64,000 nucleotides of DNA from Psococerastis gibbosa (Eukaryota; Arthropoda; Insecta; Psocodea; Psocidae): assembly GCA_963971405.1 (NCBI GenBank), contig OZ020489.1, positions 12,710,001 through 12,774,000 on the forward strand, written 5' to 3'. Numbering within the stretch: the stretch's first letter is position 1; each line of letters begins with the position of its first letter. Under the pieces are notes generated by a model that saw only the letters and a program-made list of their open reading frames with translations, had not been told where the DNA came from and did not search any database. Both the position numbers and the translations under genes were made by a program. Of this stretch, positions 53,897-63,227 are shown piece after piece.

Positions 53897-54072
53897 GTAT
53901 GCGATTGTTGTGGTGTGGGTGAATGGCTATTAATAAGAGGGTGAGAGTGTATGCAGCAACCTGTAGGCTGTACAGGTATAGAATGCGTGGGCCTCGGGGC
54001 CTATACGACAAACTCATCGACAAGCTAATTAATTCCCTAATATTGTAGGTTGCGAATACACATGTCACGAAT
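53897..54072. other. Unassigned stretch
   Basis: Nothing recognisable between the possible dehydrogenase remnant and the foldback element. Confidence 0.5.
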
Positions 54073-54287
54073 AGGCGGCTATTCCACCGACGTCGTTTTT
54101 CATTGTGCATGTGTCATGACGTCAGATGTCAGACCTCATTAACAAGTCTCTGCCATATTTTAAGGAGACTATAATGTAGATACTTAACTTATCTATTATA
54201 AATTAAATTATAGTATGGTAGAGACTTATTAATGATGTCTGCTTACACGTCATGCACATGCACAATGAAAAACGACGTCGGTGGGAT
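54073..54287. mobile_element. Foldback MITE, aggcggctattccac family, decayed right end
   Basis: The left end AGGCGGCTATTCCACCGACG pairs with CGTCGGTGGGATG at the right. The arms continue with CGTTTTTCATTGTGCATGTG and its complement. The last bases of the right end differ (GTGGGATGTTTAAG for GTGGAATAGCCGCCT). The inner part (AAGGAGACTATAATGTAGAT, then TACTTAACTTATCTATT) is shared with the 48474 element. The right end touches the RING-coding segment. Confidence 0.8.
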
Positions 54288-54362
54288 GTTTAAGAAGGCT
54301 GGCAACGTTGGATGATATTTGCTCGGTTTGCCTAAGTCCCATGCAGAAGGCTAAAGTTACCC

Positions 54363-54370
54363 CATGTAAT
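54363..54370 (+). repeat. hAT target-site duplication, left copy
   Basis: CATGTAAT, immediately before the CAGTGCCGGG end. An identical octamer follows the other end at 58199-58206. Eight bases is the standard duplication length for hAT transposons. Confidence 0.97.
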
Positions 54371-54385
54371 CAGTGCCGGGTTTGG
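54371..54385 (+). repeat. hAT left terminal inverted repeat
   Basis: CAGTGCCGGGTTTGG. It fits the (T/C)A(A/G)NG start common in hAT ends and is 15/15 identical to the inverted right end. Confidence 0.95.
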
Positions 54386-54853
54386 CTATGGGGCACTGTG
54401 GGCCCGGGCCCCAGGGCCCCCACAAAAATGGGGCCCCCACAAAACGAAAAAATACAAATAAAAAATTGAAAAAATTAAAAAAAATCAAAACAGATAACTT
54501 TTTAAATTTTCGCGGGAAATTCGAACGCATCGTGGCATTAATGACTCATTTTTGATAAAAATTTAACAAAAAATGAAGTATGTCCACTCCTGCTCTGAAA
54601 CCACGATTGTTTTGCTTCATTAAATACAAATTGAAAATTTGAAATCAAATTTCTAAATTGAAACTACTTTTATCAGCACTTTCTGGTTGGTATATTGTTA
54701 AGGTAAGTAGCATAAGTTAATTCTTATATTAGAGGCGGAAGTACCTAATAGTTGTTCTTTATAAGATAAGGTCCTTATTTTTCGTATTCTGCGCCCATTT
54801 ACCACAATTCACAGAACGCATCAAAACTTTGTAAGCCTATTAATTTTAATACG

Positions 54854-55045
54854 AAATGTGCCCAGCCACGTGGTCGCCACAAAATCGAGCACGTTATAAA
54901 TATAAAATTCATTGGTCTAAAATGTTATATGTCATAAAATGTTATATTATAAGACGCATGATTCGGAATTTTGAGATGTTTTATACAAAAGGGGATAAAA
55001 AATAAAATGTATTCGATTTTGTGGTGACCACGTGGCTGCACATTT
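54854..55045. repeat. Inverted repeat with paired CACGTG boxes in the hAT leader
   Basis: Positions 54854-54888 and 55013-55045 are reverse complements apart from a 2-base gap and one mismatch (AAATGTGC..AGCCACGTGG...). The 124-bp centre is AT-rich. Each arm has the palindrome CCACGTGG, a canonical E box. It is either a small foldback element nested in the transposon or a regulatory or hairpin structure belonging to it. Confidence 0.8.
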
Positions 55046-55156
55046 CATCTTAAGTAGGGCAATAGGAACAAGTGGACTAGATAATTAGGCTCTGGCTAGT
55101 GAGTTCTGAAAAAACTAATTTATTACAATTTTTATTTTTGATTCCGTAGTGAAATA

Positions 55157-57906
55157 ATGGATCGTCACAAGGGAAAACGCGAATATGCAAGCGGCAGTGA
55201 AAAGCGGAAAATCGCAGCAGATAAAGAAAACAAAATTCAAGATGTTTTATCTAAAACGCGCCGTATAACGGATTTTGTAACAAAAATAGAGACGGGTCCA
55301 TCTACTCCTAGTTCTACTTCTAATTTTGTTGAAATGATGAGTGGTGATTCTGATTTTCCTGCATCTTCTCAAGTTATTGCTAGCCCTACCCAAGAGGTAA
55401 GAGTTTGACTTTAATTACTTAATTAAGGTGACCGCAATCAAAAATTACCGACCCCACTCACCCCAGTAATTCTTATGGAATTAAAAATGGGGGACTCCTG
55501 TTAATTTACTGTATGAATTAAACCTACCTAAACTTGAGTCGGCCATGCCGAAAGGATTGTTTACAAAATTAATTACAACTGTAATTGTTTTACTTGTAGG
55601 CAGTAATTGATAACAATGACGAATCCGAAAATACTGCTGATGATGGATTTTGCAAAGAAAATGACGTGGGATTGTGGCCAGCAGTTCTTAGTCAACAACA
55701 CATCGACTATTGGATCAAGAAAGGAAATTTGGAAACTCAGCATTGTAATGAAGATATTTTGAAAGAAAAAAGCTTGGGACAAGTAGATGCAGTGAAAAGA
55801 AGAAAATGCCATGCAAGTTTATTCCTTCGTCAAACTCAGGCAGGCAAGTCTATAAGCCGCTCTTGGTTATGTTTTTCACCTAGTACGGGGAAGCTATACT
55901 GCTTTTATTGTAAATTGCTCTGCAAATCAGCAAATCAGTTTTCAACTGAAGGGTTTGCTGACTGGAAGCATGCGTCTGAGCGTTTGAAAAGACATGAAAC
56001 TACCGTAACGCATTTGCAAATAGTTTGCCAATTTAAGCATCTCTCAAACGAGGCAATGCGTATTGATCGTGAGTTGGCCACACAAGTGAAGGAGAGCATT
56101 GCTTATTGGCGAAACGTTCTAAACAGATTGATTTCCGTCATAATATTTCTTTCTGGACGAGGACTTGCCTTTCGAGGGGACAACGAAATTTTGGGATCAA
56201 CCAAAAATGGCAATTATTTGGGAGTCCTTGAGCTAATTGCACAATATGATCCGTTTTTAGTAGGCCACTTAGAGAAGCATGGAAATCGTGGCAGTGGTAG
56301 TGGCGGCGTTAACTACCTATCTGCCCACATTTGCGAAGAATTAATTGCGCTGATGTCCACCAAAGTTAGCGATGAAATAATTAAACGCTTAAAAGCCTGC
56401 AAATATTATTCGGTTTCGGTAGATTCAACAACTGACGAAGGCCATATAGATCAAATGACTGTGATTGTCAGGTATCTAGAAGAAAGCACACCAAAGGAAA
56501 GATTTCTTAGTTTTATGCCAAACCAAGGCCATAAAGCTAAAGAATTATTTGATGGCCTCAACAAAGTTTTAAAAAAGTTCGGCCTGGATTTGAAAGATAT
56601 TCGTGGGCAGTCGTATGACAATGCTTCCGCTATGAGTGGAGAATATAGTGGTCTACGCACTTTGGTGCTAAATGAGAATCCTTTGGCTTTATGGGTTCCA
56701 TGTTTCAATCATTCCCTCAACTTAGTGGGCACAAAAGCGATGGACTCCTGCTCCCAATCGAAATTATTTTTTAGCTTTCTTGAGCAAATTTATGTATTTT
56801 TTACAAGTTCCACAGCTCGGTTCAACGTCCTTTCAAATGTTCTAAAAAGTGCTGCGAAGAAGTATGGCCACAACATACCAGTGCCCAAAAGAATCAGTTT
56901 AACCCGGTGGTCCTCAAGAGCGGAAGCTACTAATAGCCTAGTTTTGGGCTATAACGAAATACGAGAAGTCCTTAAAGATCTCTCCGAAGAAGATGTCCAA
57001 GCAAGTGGACTCTATTTGCAAATTACCACGTTGGAGATAGCAATTTACGCTGTTCTTTGGAACGATATACTGGCAAGGGTGAATGCAGTAAACATCAATC
57101 TCCAGAATCCAAGAATCGACATTAATACTTCGATCAGTGTGATGGAGTCCCTTAAGATCTTCATTGGGGAATTTAGGGATTCTTTCCAAGAATATGAGAA
57201 AAAGGGTGTTGAATTGTGTGGGCACAATTCTTATAAATCGGAAACTTTGCGGAAGCGGATCCGAAATGTGAGGCTAAATCCTTTGGATTATGGGAAAACT
57301 GAGGAAGCTGAATTCAGTCATAGCGAGAAATTCCGAATCGAAAGTTTCATTCCCATAATTGACCAGTTTATGCAATCATTGGATCGGAGAATTTCAGCAT
57401 ATGAAGACATAAATAGGAAATTTGGATTTTTACAATATTTAGAAAAAATAAGCCCTGATGATTTGAAAACTAGGGCAGAGAACCTGGTGAGTTGTTACAC
57501 AGGTGACTTGGACGGTAACTTGTACTTCGAGCTAGTACAGTTTCGTGAGTTTGTGAAATTATTTGTGATAGATGATGCACAAAAAAACAATATAATCGAA
57601 GAAAAACGTATCAGTTTTGAACGGTTCATGTACAATTTGATTTTAGAAAGAGGAGTAGCTGATAGCTTTCCCAATGTAGAAGTACTTTTGAAGATGTACT
57701 TAGTTATAATGAGTGGCAACATAAGCAGCGAGCGATCTTTTTCCGTACTAAAACACATAAAAAATCCTCGTCGCACCAGTTCTTCTGAAGCTCGGCTTAG
57801 CCATCTTTCAATGCTGAATATAAATCACGACATAGTGGCAGCGTTAAATTATGACGATATAATTGACAGTTTTGCTGTAATAAAGAGTCGAAGAGTGCAT
57901 CTTTAA
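55157..57906 (+). CDS. hAT transposase, TTF/ZMYM1-like zinc finger type (two exons, 848 aa)
   Basis: Transposase that would cut and reinsert this element in the nucleus. Exon 1 is 55157-55396 (ATG, 80 codons, charged); exon 2 is 55600-57906 (768 codons). The intron starts GTAAGA and ends TTGTAG, phase 0. Residues about 153-219 form a TTF-type zinc finger (CFYC at 181-184, H212, H218). A DUF4371-like RNase-H-fold core follows. It has the aspartate of VDSTTDE (about D355), the aspartate of SYDNAS (about D420) and CFNHSLNL (about 448-455). The C-terminal hAT dimerisation region has SSERSFS (E791), NPRRTS and RLSHLSMLNI. By comparison with Hermes-type hAT enzymes, D355, D420 and E791 are the probable catalytic triad. 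No stop or frameshift was seen. The ATG is preferred because the exon-2 frame is already open upstream of its first GTG and the splice sites join in frame. AATAAA overlaps the stop codon. Confidence 0.92.
55397..55599 (+). other. Intron of the hAT transposase gene
   Basis: The 203-bp interval begins GTAAGAG after CAAGAG and ends TTTACTTGTAG before GCAGTAATT. Stops occur in the exon-1 frame right after the donor, and removing the interval joins the two frames in phase 0. The splicing is inferred, not observed. Confidence 0.8.
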
Positions 57907-57911
57907 ATAAA
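57906..57911 (+). promoter_or_regulatory. Polyadenylation signal AATAAA of the transposase gene
   Basis: AATAAA begins with the last base of the TAA stop codon, so the 3' untranslated region would be very short. It is the first canonical signal after the coding region. Confidence 0.55.
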
Positions 57912-58183
57912 TTAAAATTTTGTGTTTATAATTAGGTACCTATTAATTTATTCCTTTTAAAAATACACCGCAGTGTCTACAGCTTTAGTTGAGTAGCCCT
58001 TAGGCTTGTATTGTACTATTGACTTGACTTTATATTACTAAGAATCGCTTTTCTTTTTTATAATGATTTTGCAACCTGTGTCACCATTTTATAATTTATT
58101 GTGGGATATTCGTCTAAGGGGATTAGAAATTTCTCCCCGAGAAAGGGCCCCCACATAATTCGGGCCCACGGGCCCCCACAAGC

Positions 58184-58206
58184 CCAAACCCGGCACTGCA
58201 TGTAAT
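58184..58206 (+). repeat. hAT right terminal inverted repeat and right target-site copy
   Basis: CCAAACCCGGCACTG (58184-58198) is followed by CATGTAAT (58199-58206), identical to the octamer at 54363-54370. Confidence 0.95.
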
Positions 58207-58349
58207 CATCTATTCCATAGAGAGTGTCTATGTATTATGTATTAATATATTAATATAAATATATTACAATGTATTAAGGCTAAAAGTGAGTGTTCTGTTT
58301 GTAAATATAAGCTTTTATAAATAAATAAATATTGACTTTTTGTACTATT

Positions 58350-58535
58350 ACTAAGCCAACCTAGCGGAGTTAGGGCTATAAAGCCCTCTCTTACATTCAA
58401 CTAGGAAAGTCCGGGACCGCCTGCTTTACGTGCCCTCCGAAGCATGGCCAGAAAATTTTGCAAGTGTGGGACTCGAACCAACAACCTTTTGGGTGAAAGT
58501 TGGAGTCTTTACCACTACTCTACAAGGTCTGATTT
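58350..58535 (-). mobile_element. tRNA-derived SINE, same family as 62962-63215
   Basis: On the minus strand the head has an A box TAGAGTAGTGG (58522-58512) and a B box GGTTCGAGTCC (58479-58469). A body follows with CCATGCTTCGGAGGGCACG, then GTAAAGC.GGCGGTCCCGG (58447-58411). The same body block occurs in the plus-strand copy downstream. The flanks of the polymerase III-like head cannot form an acceptor stem, so it is not a tRNA gene. The 3' end and target duplication are unclear; the limits are approximate. Confidence 0.8.
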
Positions 58536-58974
58536 GATGAATTATATGGCTAACTTTAAAACAAAAAGTTATATAGGCCTAAAGAAGAAATAGGTTATAA
58601 ATATAAAAAATGTTTATTTAGCCAAAAATTCACTTGATAGAAACTCGAAGTTTGGCATTATTTTCAACTTATTTTTTCATGAAAGCAATTTCGCATGGCT
58701 CCACTGGAAGAGGCCCATGGTTCCTTGGAGTGGGAACCCGTCAGCAGTTTTAGATCCGTTCGTCGTACTGAGACCGTTATCTAGCGGTTGATATATAAAA
58801 ACAATTATTTCTCCAAACCACCGCTAGAGGCCATGGGCATGACTAATTTGAAGCACACAGGCGTCAGCTATATGGCAATCCAGACTCCAGAGGCGGTCAC
58901 GTGACTTAATTTGACACAAGCGCAGTAGCGCGGTGCTGATGTACATTGCAGGCCCTGAGCACTGAGCGGCAGGA
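58536..58974. other. Unassigned stretch
   Basis: No gene is recognised. A short inverted pair (CTAGCGGTTG near 58782 and CACCGCTAG near 58820) is present. The right part may belong to the 5' region of dispersed repeat copy B. Confidence 0.4.
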
Positions 58975-59790
58975 GCGCGAAGTTTCCATAATTTCAAAAA
59001 AAGAAAGCAGTTTTTTGTACAAAACCAAACCTTTCATGCGGAATGAAACCTGTTCGGTTTTGACACTCTGTCTAACACCTAAAACATATCTGCAGTCTGA
59101 TCGAGGCTTTTATAATACCGGGGTTAAATAAATACCCTAGGATTATAACTGTAAACAAACAAATTTTGAATAGCACTTTCCGTTATAAAATTATTTTGTT
59201 TACCAGTGGATTAAATAAATACCGGTATTATAAACGCCCCGATCAGGCTGCTGAAGGTTGAAAGGTTGCGCAGAAAAATATTTTTTTAGTAATTTTTCAT
59301 GAATATTGAGTAATTTTTTTTACCCTCAGAAGCAAACTATCAAGGGGCAAGCGACCCACTGTGTTTTGTTAACATTACTAATAGCTACAATATAATATGT
59401 GAATTTAAAATTAATCGTTGGAGCCGTTTTTGACAAATATTTTTTAAGACGTTTTTTAATGGAGTATTTTGTGAATAAGCCCTCCAGTTGAGTTAGCCCA
59501 AAATAAATGTCCCGAGGTATGATTTTTTTGAACCTACATGAAACAAACAGAGCGACAGACACAGTGGCCCAGGAACAGACAGAGCGGAAGAGCGAAAGAG
59601 TGATAGACAGAGGGACAGACAGACAGACATTTCGTAAAAAACACTTTTTTGGTTCCTGGCACCTCAAAACGTGTAAATCCGTTGAAATCTCGGAATCAAA
59701 CATTTCGACCATCACAAAGCAAATCTCGGAACCGAAAATGTTGACCATTACAAAGCTTTCCTTATACTACATAGAAATTGGAAAGCAATA
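58975..59790 (+). mobile_element. Dispersed repeat copy B, split by a small TIR element
   Basis: This copy shares the ordered marks listed for copy A (51880-52787), from CCTGTTCGGTTTT through AGAAGCAAACTATCAAGGGGC to the common end TTGGAAAGCAATA. It carries a short internal duplication near its 3' end (ATCTCGGAA...ACAAAGC at about 59687-59719 and 59722-59756) and a 138-bp insertion at 59103-59240. No coding capacity was seen. Confidence 0.75.
59103..59240. mobile_element. Small TIR element (MITE) inside dispersed repeat B
   Basis: The left end GAGGCTTTTATAATACCGG and the inverted right end GGGGCGTTTATAATACCGG match over most of 19 bases. GATC lies directly outside both ends (59099-59102, 59241-59244), a possible 4-bp target duplication. 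The sequence TTAAATAAATACC is also present near both ends in direct orientation. Copy A of the host repeat lacks this insertion at the equivalent place. Confidence 0.65.
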
Positions 59791-59930
59791 GTAATCCATG
59801 TGGGCGAATTTTGGGCCTTTCAACCCACTCTTACTATTAACCCAACAACTAATCAACATTCTAGCACTGCCCCTAGGTTGATAGGCCTAACCAGGAAAAT
59901 ATAAAACACCGCACCGTGCCGCGTCCAAAA

Positions 59931-61800
59931 TAGGGCTCTATATTAGACAGGTATTGTCATCCGCCATGTTGTATCCAATATACGTCTTGTGTATAAGCAT
60001 AGCCTGCCAATCGAAATAAGCAGACTGGCATTCCTATGCTTATACATAGGATGCAGTATTTCAGGGCTTTGTGATTTTCTTCATGAAATCACAGGATTGA
60101 AGTTACAAAATATTTGCGTCCCACTTTCGGATTTTGGCCACTTGGTAGCGCTTGGGTGTTTCCCGCACAAATTTAAAAATTGAAATGTAGTAGTCAATAT
60201 CAATTTAATGAGTCATTTCATATTAATAAATCTATAATGACCCAAATTTAATGAAACCAACTAGTTTATTGTATCATTCGCACACCTAGGTACATCTACA
60301 GTACAATGGTCAATGAATATTTAAAAAATAAAAATGCTCGTGTATCCTACGCAGTATGTATTAATGTATGGAAGTATCACATACAATACTTCACGTTACG
60401 GCAAGCATTCATTAGGGCCTTTTCGTACAGTTCACTGGGGGTTTGGCATTTTAAACCAAAACCCTGTATGGGGAAAGTGGCAAAAAAAGTCTTTACGTCG
60501 TGTTAGCATACTGTCACAGTAGACCATGTATTGGACATTTTCACAACCCCTATTTATTCAGACAGGTAGTTCCTCACTAACGCCATACGGTGACACCCAC
60601 GATGTTCCCTTCCTTTTGACTCTGTAAGCCATGGGTGACAAGTGAAAACTCTAGGTGAGTTCCATGGAAAAGGCTTTTAAAATACAGCATAATGCAATAA
60701 CATTAATGTAATAACAAATATACAGTAATTTACAGTGAAGAGGAAGGAACACAACTAATATTTTTGACTTTTTTTCCTTCTGGTAGAAATTGTCTTGCAT
60801 TAACTTAAAGTTTCCACTCGGATTTCCTTGCTTCAACATTTTCTGTGGCGGGACGAGACGCCTCCTCTGCTCCTGTTCCTCGAAATCTGTTGCCCTAAAA
60901 ATGTCAATAATATTAGCCTACCGATACATGCCAATTAAAATAAGACAACATATTTTGTTTTAGTTAATGTATGCTGCAGTGGGCCCATAGAGGGAAGACA
61001 CTGTCACAAATTATTACTTCGCAAGACCTATGCATGCAAAGGCTTAAAAATGCTTCTCGTAGGTTGTACAGTAACTTGTTGCACTCGGTGTTTTTGGGAG
61101 TGTGCTAAGTGACTTAATTTGGCTACAAGACGGCTATTGTGGGTTTAATATAAATTTCTCACTTACCTTTTAGATGCATCATTGTAGGCCTACTGTACTT
61201 TGCATAATGTGTAGCATAGTTTGCAGTTTTCAATCCAACAACCGAACTTATTTTATTAGTAAAGTAGGTATTGCTGTAGAGATTGAAATTTGAATCAATA
61301 AATAATGTTTATCATTTTTGTTTATCAAAAACCCACTCATTTCTGCTGCGTTGTTATTGTTTTGAAAATGAATGTTGACTTCAAAACAGGCAGCCAATAG
61401 TAGGCCAAGTTTTATAGAACGTTCGAATACACTCACAATTGTTTCTTGATAAATTAATTTGATTGGTTAAAACTGGGACGCAAATATTTTGTGACTCGGC
61501 TCATGTGATTTTCCTATTTGGAATCACAGACGGCCCTATACCGACTAGCATTCTATAGTAAATATTATTCTATGTGTATAAGTCAAGCATTGGGTATTTA
61601 CCTATTTATTTTTTGAAATTAATCGTTGTTTATTTATTTGTATTTAAAAAACGCGCTACCACGTAGGGAAGTGTATAATAAAAAAATACTAAAACGTGTA
61701 TTAGTTTTTTTCAATTTTTTACTTTTCTTACAATACTTACCATATAGGAAATATGGGATACAACATGGCTGATGCCAATACCCGGGTATATAGTGCCTTA
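59931..61800. mobile_element. Non-autonomous hAT-like element with long imperfect inverted ends (1870 bp)
   Basis: GTCCAAAA lies directly before (59923-59930) and after (61801-61808). The ends start TAGGGCTCTATAT and, inverted, TAAGGCACTATAT. Further inverted blocks pair inward: GGTATTG.CATC.GCCATG plus TTGTATCC (59950-59976 with 61756-61782), hairpins with TGTGATT...AATCACA (60070-60093 with 61505-61529) and ACAAAATATTTGCGTCCCA (about 60103-60121 with 61470-61488). An 8-bp duplication and (T/C)A(A/G)NG ends fit hAT. The 1.3-kb centre has only short, unconvincing frames (for example 60306-60506) and no transposase. An alternative is two separate repeat copies in opposite orientation, but the flanking duplication argues against it. 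Confidence 0.7.
59990..60046. repeat. Hairpin in the left inverted end
   Basis: TGTATAAGCATAG (59990-60002) and CTATGCTTATACA (60034-60046) are exact complements with a 31-bp loop. This lies inside the long left end of the element at 59931-61800. Confidence 0.8.
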
Positions 61801-61810
61801 GTCCAAAATA

Positions 61811-62662
61811 AACCTTATTTATGATGAAAACAAAATGCATTAATTTTAAAAACTCCAAAATTTTTAAAAATTACAACATAAGGTACATTTCTTAAACGAG
61901 AAGGCCTAGCACTCGCTTTGAAGGTAGCCTATAATTTACTGACACTCTTTTTGTACCTAATAGTATGTTATATGTTTTCCCATAAAGTGAATAATTACCC
62001 CGATAAAAATTAAAAATCGAATGTACCCCGTTTTCGGGGACCCTTACACCCATAAAAAATTAGCGTACAATCCGTATATGGGATTTTAGGGTGGTTCTGA
62101 CTAGTCATTCAGCAAGTACTAAGGATCCAAAATGCAAAAGTTGAGCTTGTCCCTAATGTTTCCAAATCTCAAACCCTAAAGCTTACTGATTTATAGGGCT
62201 TGCCTATCAGGTAGCAGTCGACTGCAATAGCGAACCAACTGCAAGTTGCAACAGGTCAAGAAGCAACTCATTCGCTAGACAGGCAACATCGGCAAGGGGT
62301 GGTCAATAACTCCCAACATTTTAAACGGCCACTTAGTCCAGGGATTCGGAACCCCAGAATATACTGTACATACACAGTAGTATACACTATGTAGTCTTCT
62401 TCACTTCCTGTGCCATTGGAATTTAACATGTAACAAATTTTTCTAGCTAAGTACATAAACACCAGATAAATCTGCATTATTATTTTAATATACTGTATGA
62501 ATGTATGATACCTTGCACTGGGAATGTTTGCAGGATGATCCATTCTCAACTTAAAAACATTTTGTGGATTCGCTCTTTTTGCAGTTATGTTTTTTTTTGC
62601 CTATACAGACTTACGGTTAAATACACTGCATCCTCAGAATATATGTAAATGTTACCGTATTG
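61811..62662. other. Unassigned stretch
   Basis: No gene, RNA or known element is recognised. The frame on the minus strand at 62268-62549 shows no known domain. Confidence 0.5.
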
Positions 62663-62804
62663 AGGCGGCTATTCCACTGACCTCGTTTTGCAGAGTGAGC
62701 GTGACATTGACGTGGTAGCAGACATTCTTAATAAGTCTTTAATGTCTGCTACCATGTCAATGTCACGCTCACGCTGCAAAACGAGGTCGGTGGAATAGCC
62801 GCCT
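62663..62804. mobile_element. Foldback MITE with nearly perfect 64-bp arms
   Basis: The ends AGGCGGCTATTCCAC and GTGGAATAGCCGCCT are exact complements. The arms continue (GACCTCGTTTTGCAGAG..., GTGAGCGTGACATTGACGTG, GTAGCAGACATT) with only a few mismatches to a short loop around CTTAATAAGTCTTT. This is the youngest-looking member of the family. Its outer ends and central TTAATAAGTCT/ATGTCTGCTACCATG are shared with the other members, but its arm sequence is different. The target duplication is unclear. Confidence 0.9.
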
Positions 62805-62961
62805 GAATAAATGACACCAGTGACGTTGAATACCTATTCAATGGTCTTATCTGAAACGTCTACATTGTAAGTCACCATCTTGGATTATGACCTTATGGTC
62901 CAAATTTCTAAATGACAACATCAAAATTAGCGTTCAGTAAGTCCAAATTATTTTGTAAGAA

Positions 62962-63215
62962 GTAGTCAGAATGGCGTAGGGGTAACGACTCGGACTATCA
63001 TCCAGAAGGTGACTGGTTCGAGTCCCACCCGAATGCCAAAATTTTCTAGTGGTACAATTATTTATCTTCTGACTACCATGCTTCGGAGGGCATGTAAAGC
63101 CGGCGGTCCCGGCAGTCTTCCCTGACTGTCGATAGGTTAAACAGGAGGCTGTTGATGCAACCTGAAAACTCCTGTACCACGGGTAGTACCACCCCGACAC
63201 GAATTTACTTTTTAC
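62962..63215 (+). mobile_element. tRNA-derived SINE with 12-bp target-site duplication
   Basis: ATTTTGTAAGAA occurs directly before (62950-62961) and directly after (63216-63227) a 254-bp insert. The head has an A box TGGCGTAGGGG (62972-62982) and a B box GGTTCGAGTCC (63015-63025), the internal polymerase III promoter of a tRNA-derived SINE. The body has CCATGCTTCGGAGGGCATG and GTAAAGCCGGCGGTCCCGG (63076-63112), shared with the inverted copy at 58350-58535. A LINE partner would have supplied the retroposition machinery; it is not identifiable here. Confidence 0.9.
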
Positions 63216-63227
63216 ATTTTGTAAGAA

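Larger units (their letters stand above)
54371..58198 (+). mobile_element. Complete hAT-superfamily DNA transposon (3828 bp)
   Basis: The element starts CAGTGCCGGGTTTGG (54371-54385) and ends with its exact reverse complement (58184-58198). It is flanked by the 8-bp duplication CATGTAAT. Inside each end lie GGGCCCCCAC-type motifs (54413-54443 region; 58146-58178 region), probably subterminal transposase-binding repeats. A two-exon transposase gene fills the centre. Intact ends, a perfect duplication and an open coding frame suggest recent insertion, possibly of an autonomous element. The 5' leader of about 790 bp contains a further inverted repeat. Confidence 0.95.
54284..58245 (+). pseudogene. 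RING-finger exon or pseudogene split by the hAT transposon
   Basis: Codons 54311-54370 read DDICSVC...PMQKAKVTPCN. After the transposon and its duplicated site, 58207-58245 continues HLFHRECLCIMY and then a stop at 58243-58245. Read across one copy of the duplicated site (CATGTAAT), this gives C-x2-C, x12, C-x-H-x2-H-x2-C: the first six metal ligands of a RING domain (RING E3 ubiquitin ligase family). The PCNHLFH core resembles membrane E3 ligases of the TRC8/RNF145 type, but that placement is weak. The usual second half (W...CP.C) does not follow; AT-rich DNA does. Either the exon ends near 58230 at a splice donor or this is a truncated pseudogene. The 5' side runs from about 54284 without a stop, next to a foldback element; a possible acceptor AG lies at 54293-54294. 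Confidence 0.6.

Noticed and set aside
56451-57776. Minus-strand frames of 60-95 codons inside the transposase
   Set aside because: They are shadows of the hAT transposase coding strand.
62972-63025. A true tRNA gene
   Set aside because: A and B boxes are present, but no acceptor stem can pair, and the unit continues into a SINE body with flanking duplications. The same applies to 58469-58522 on the minus strand.
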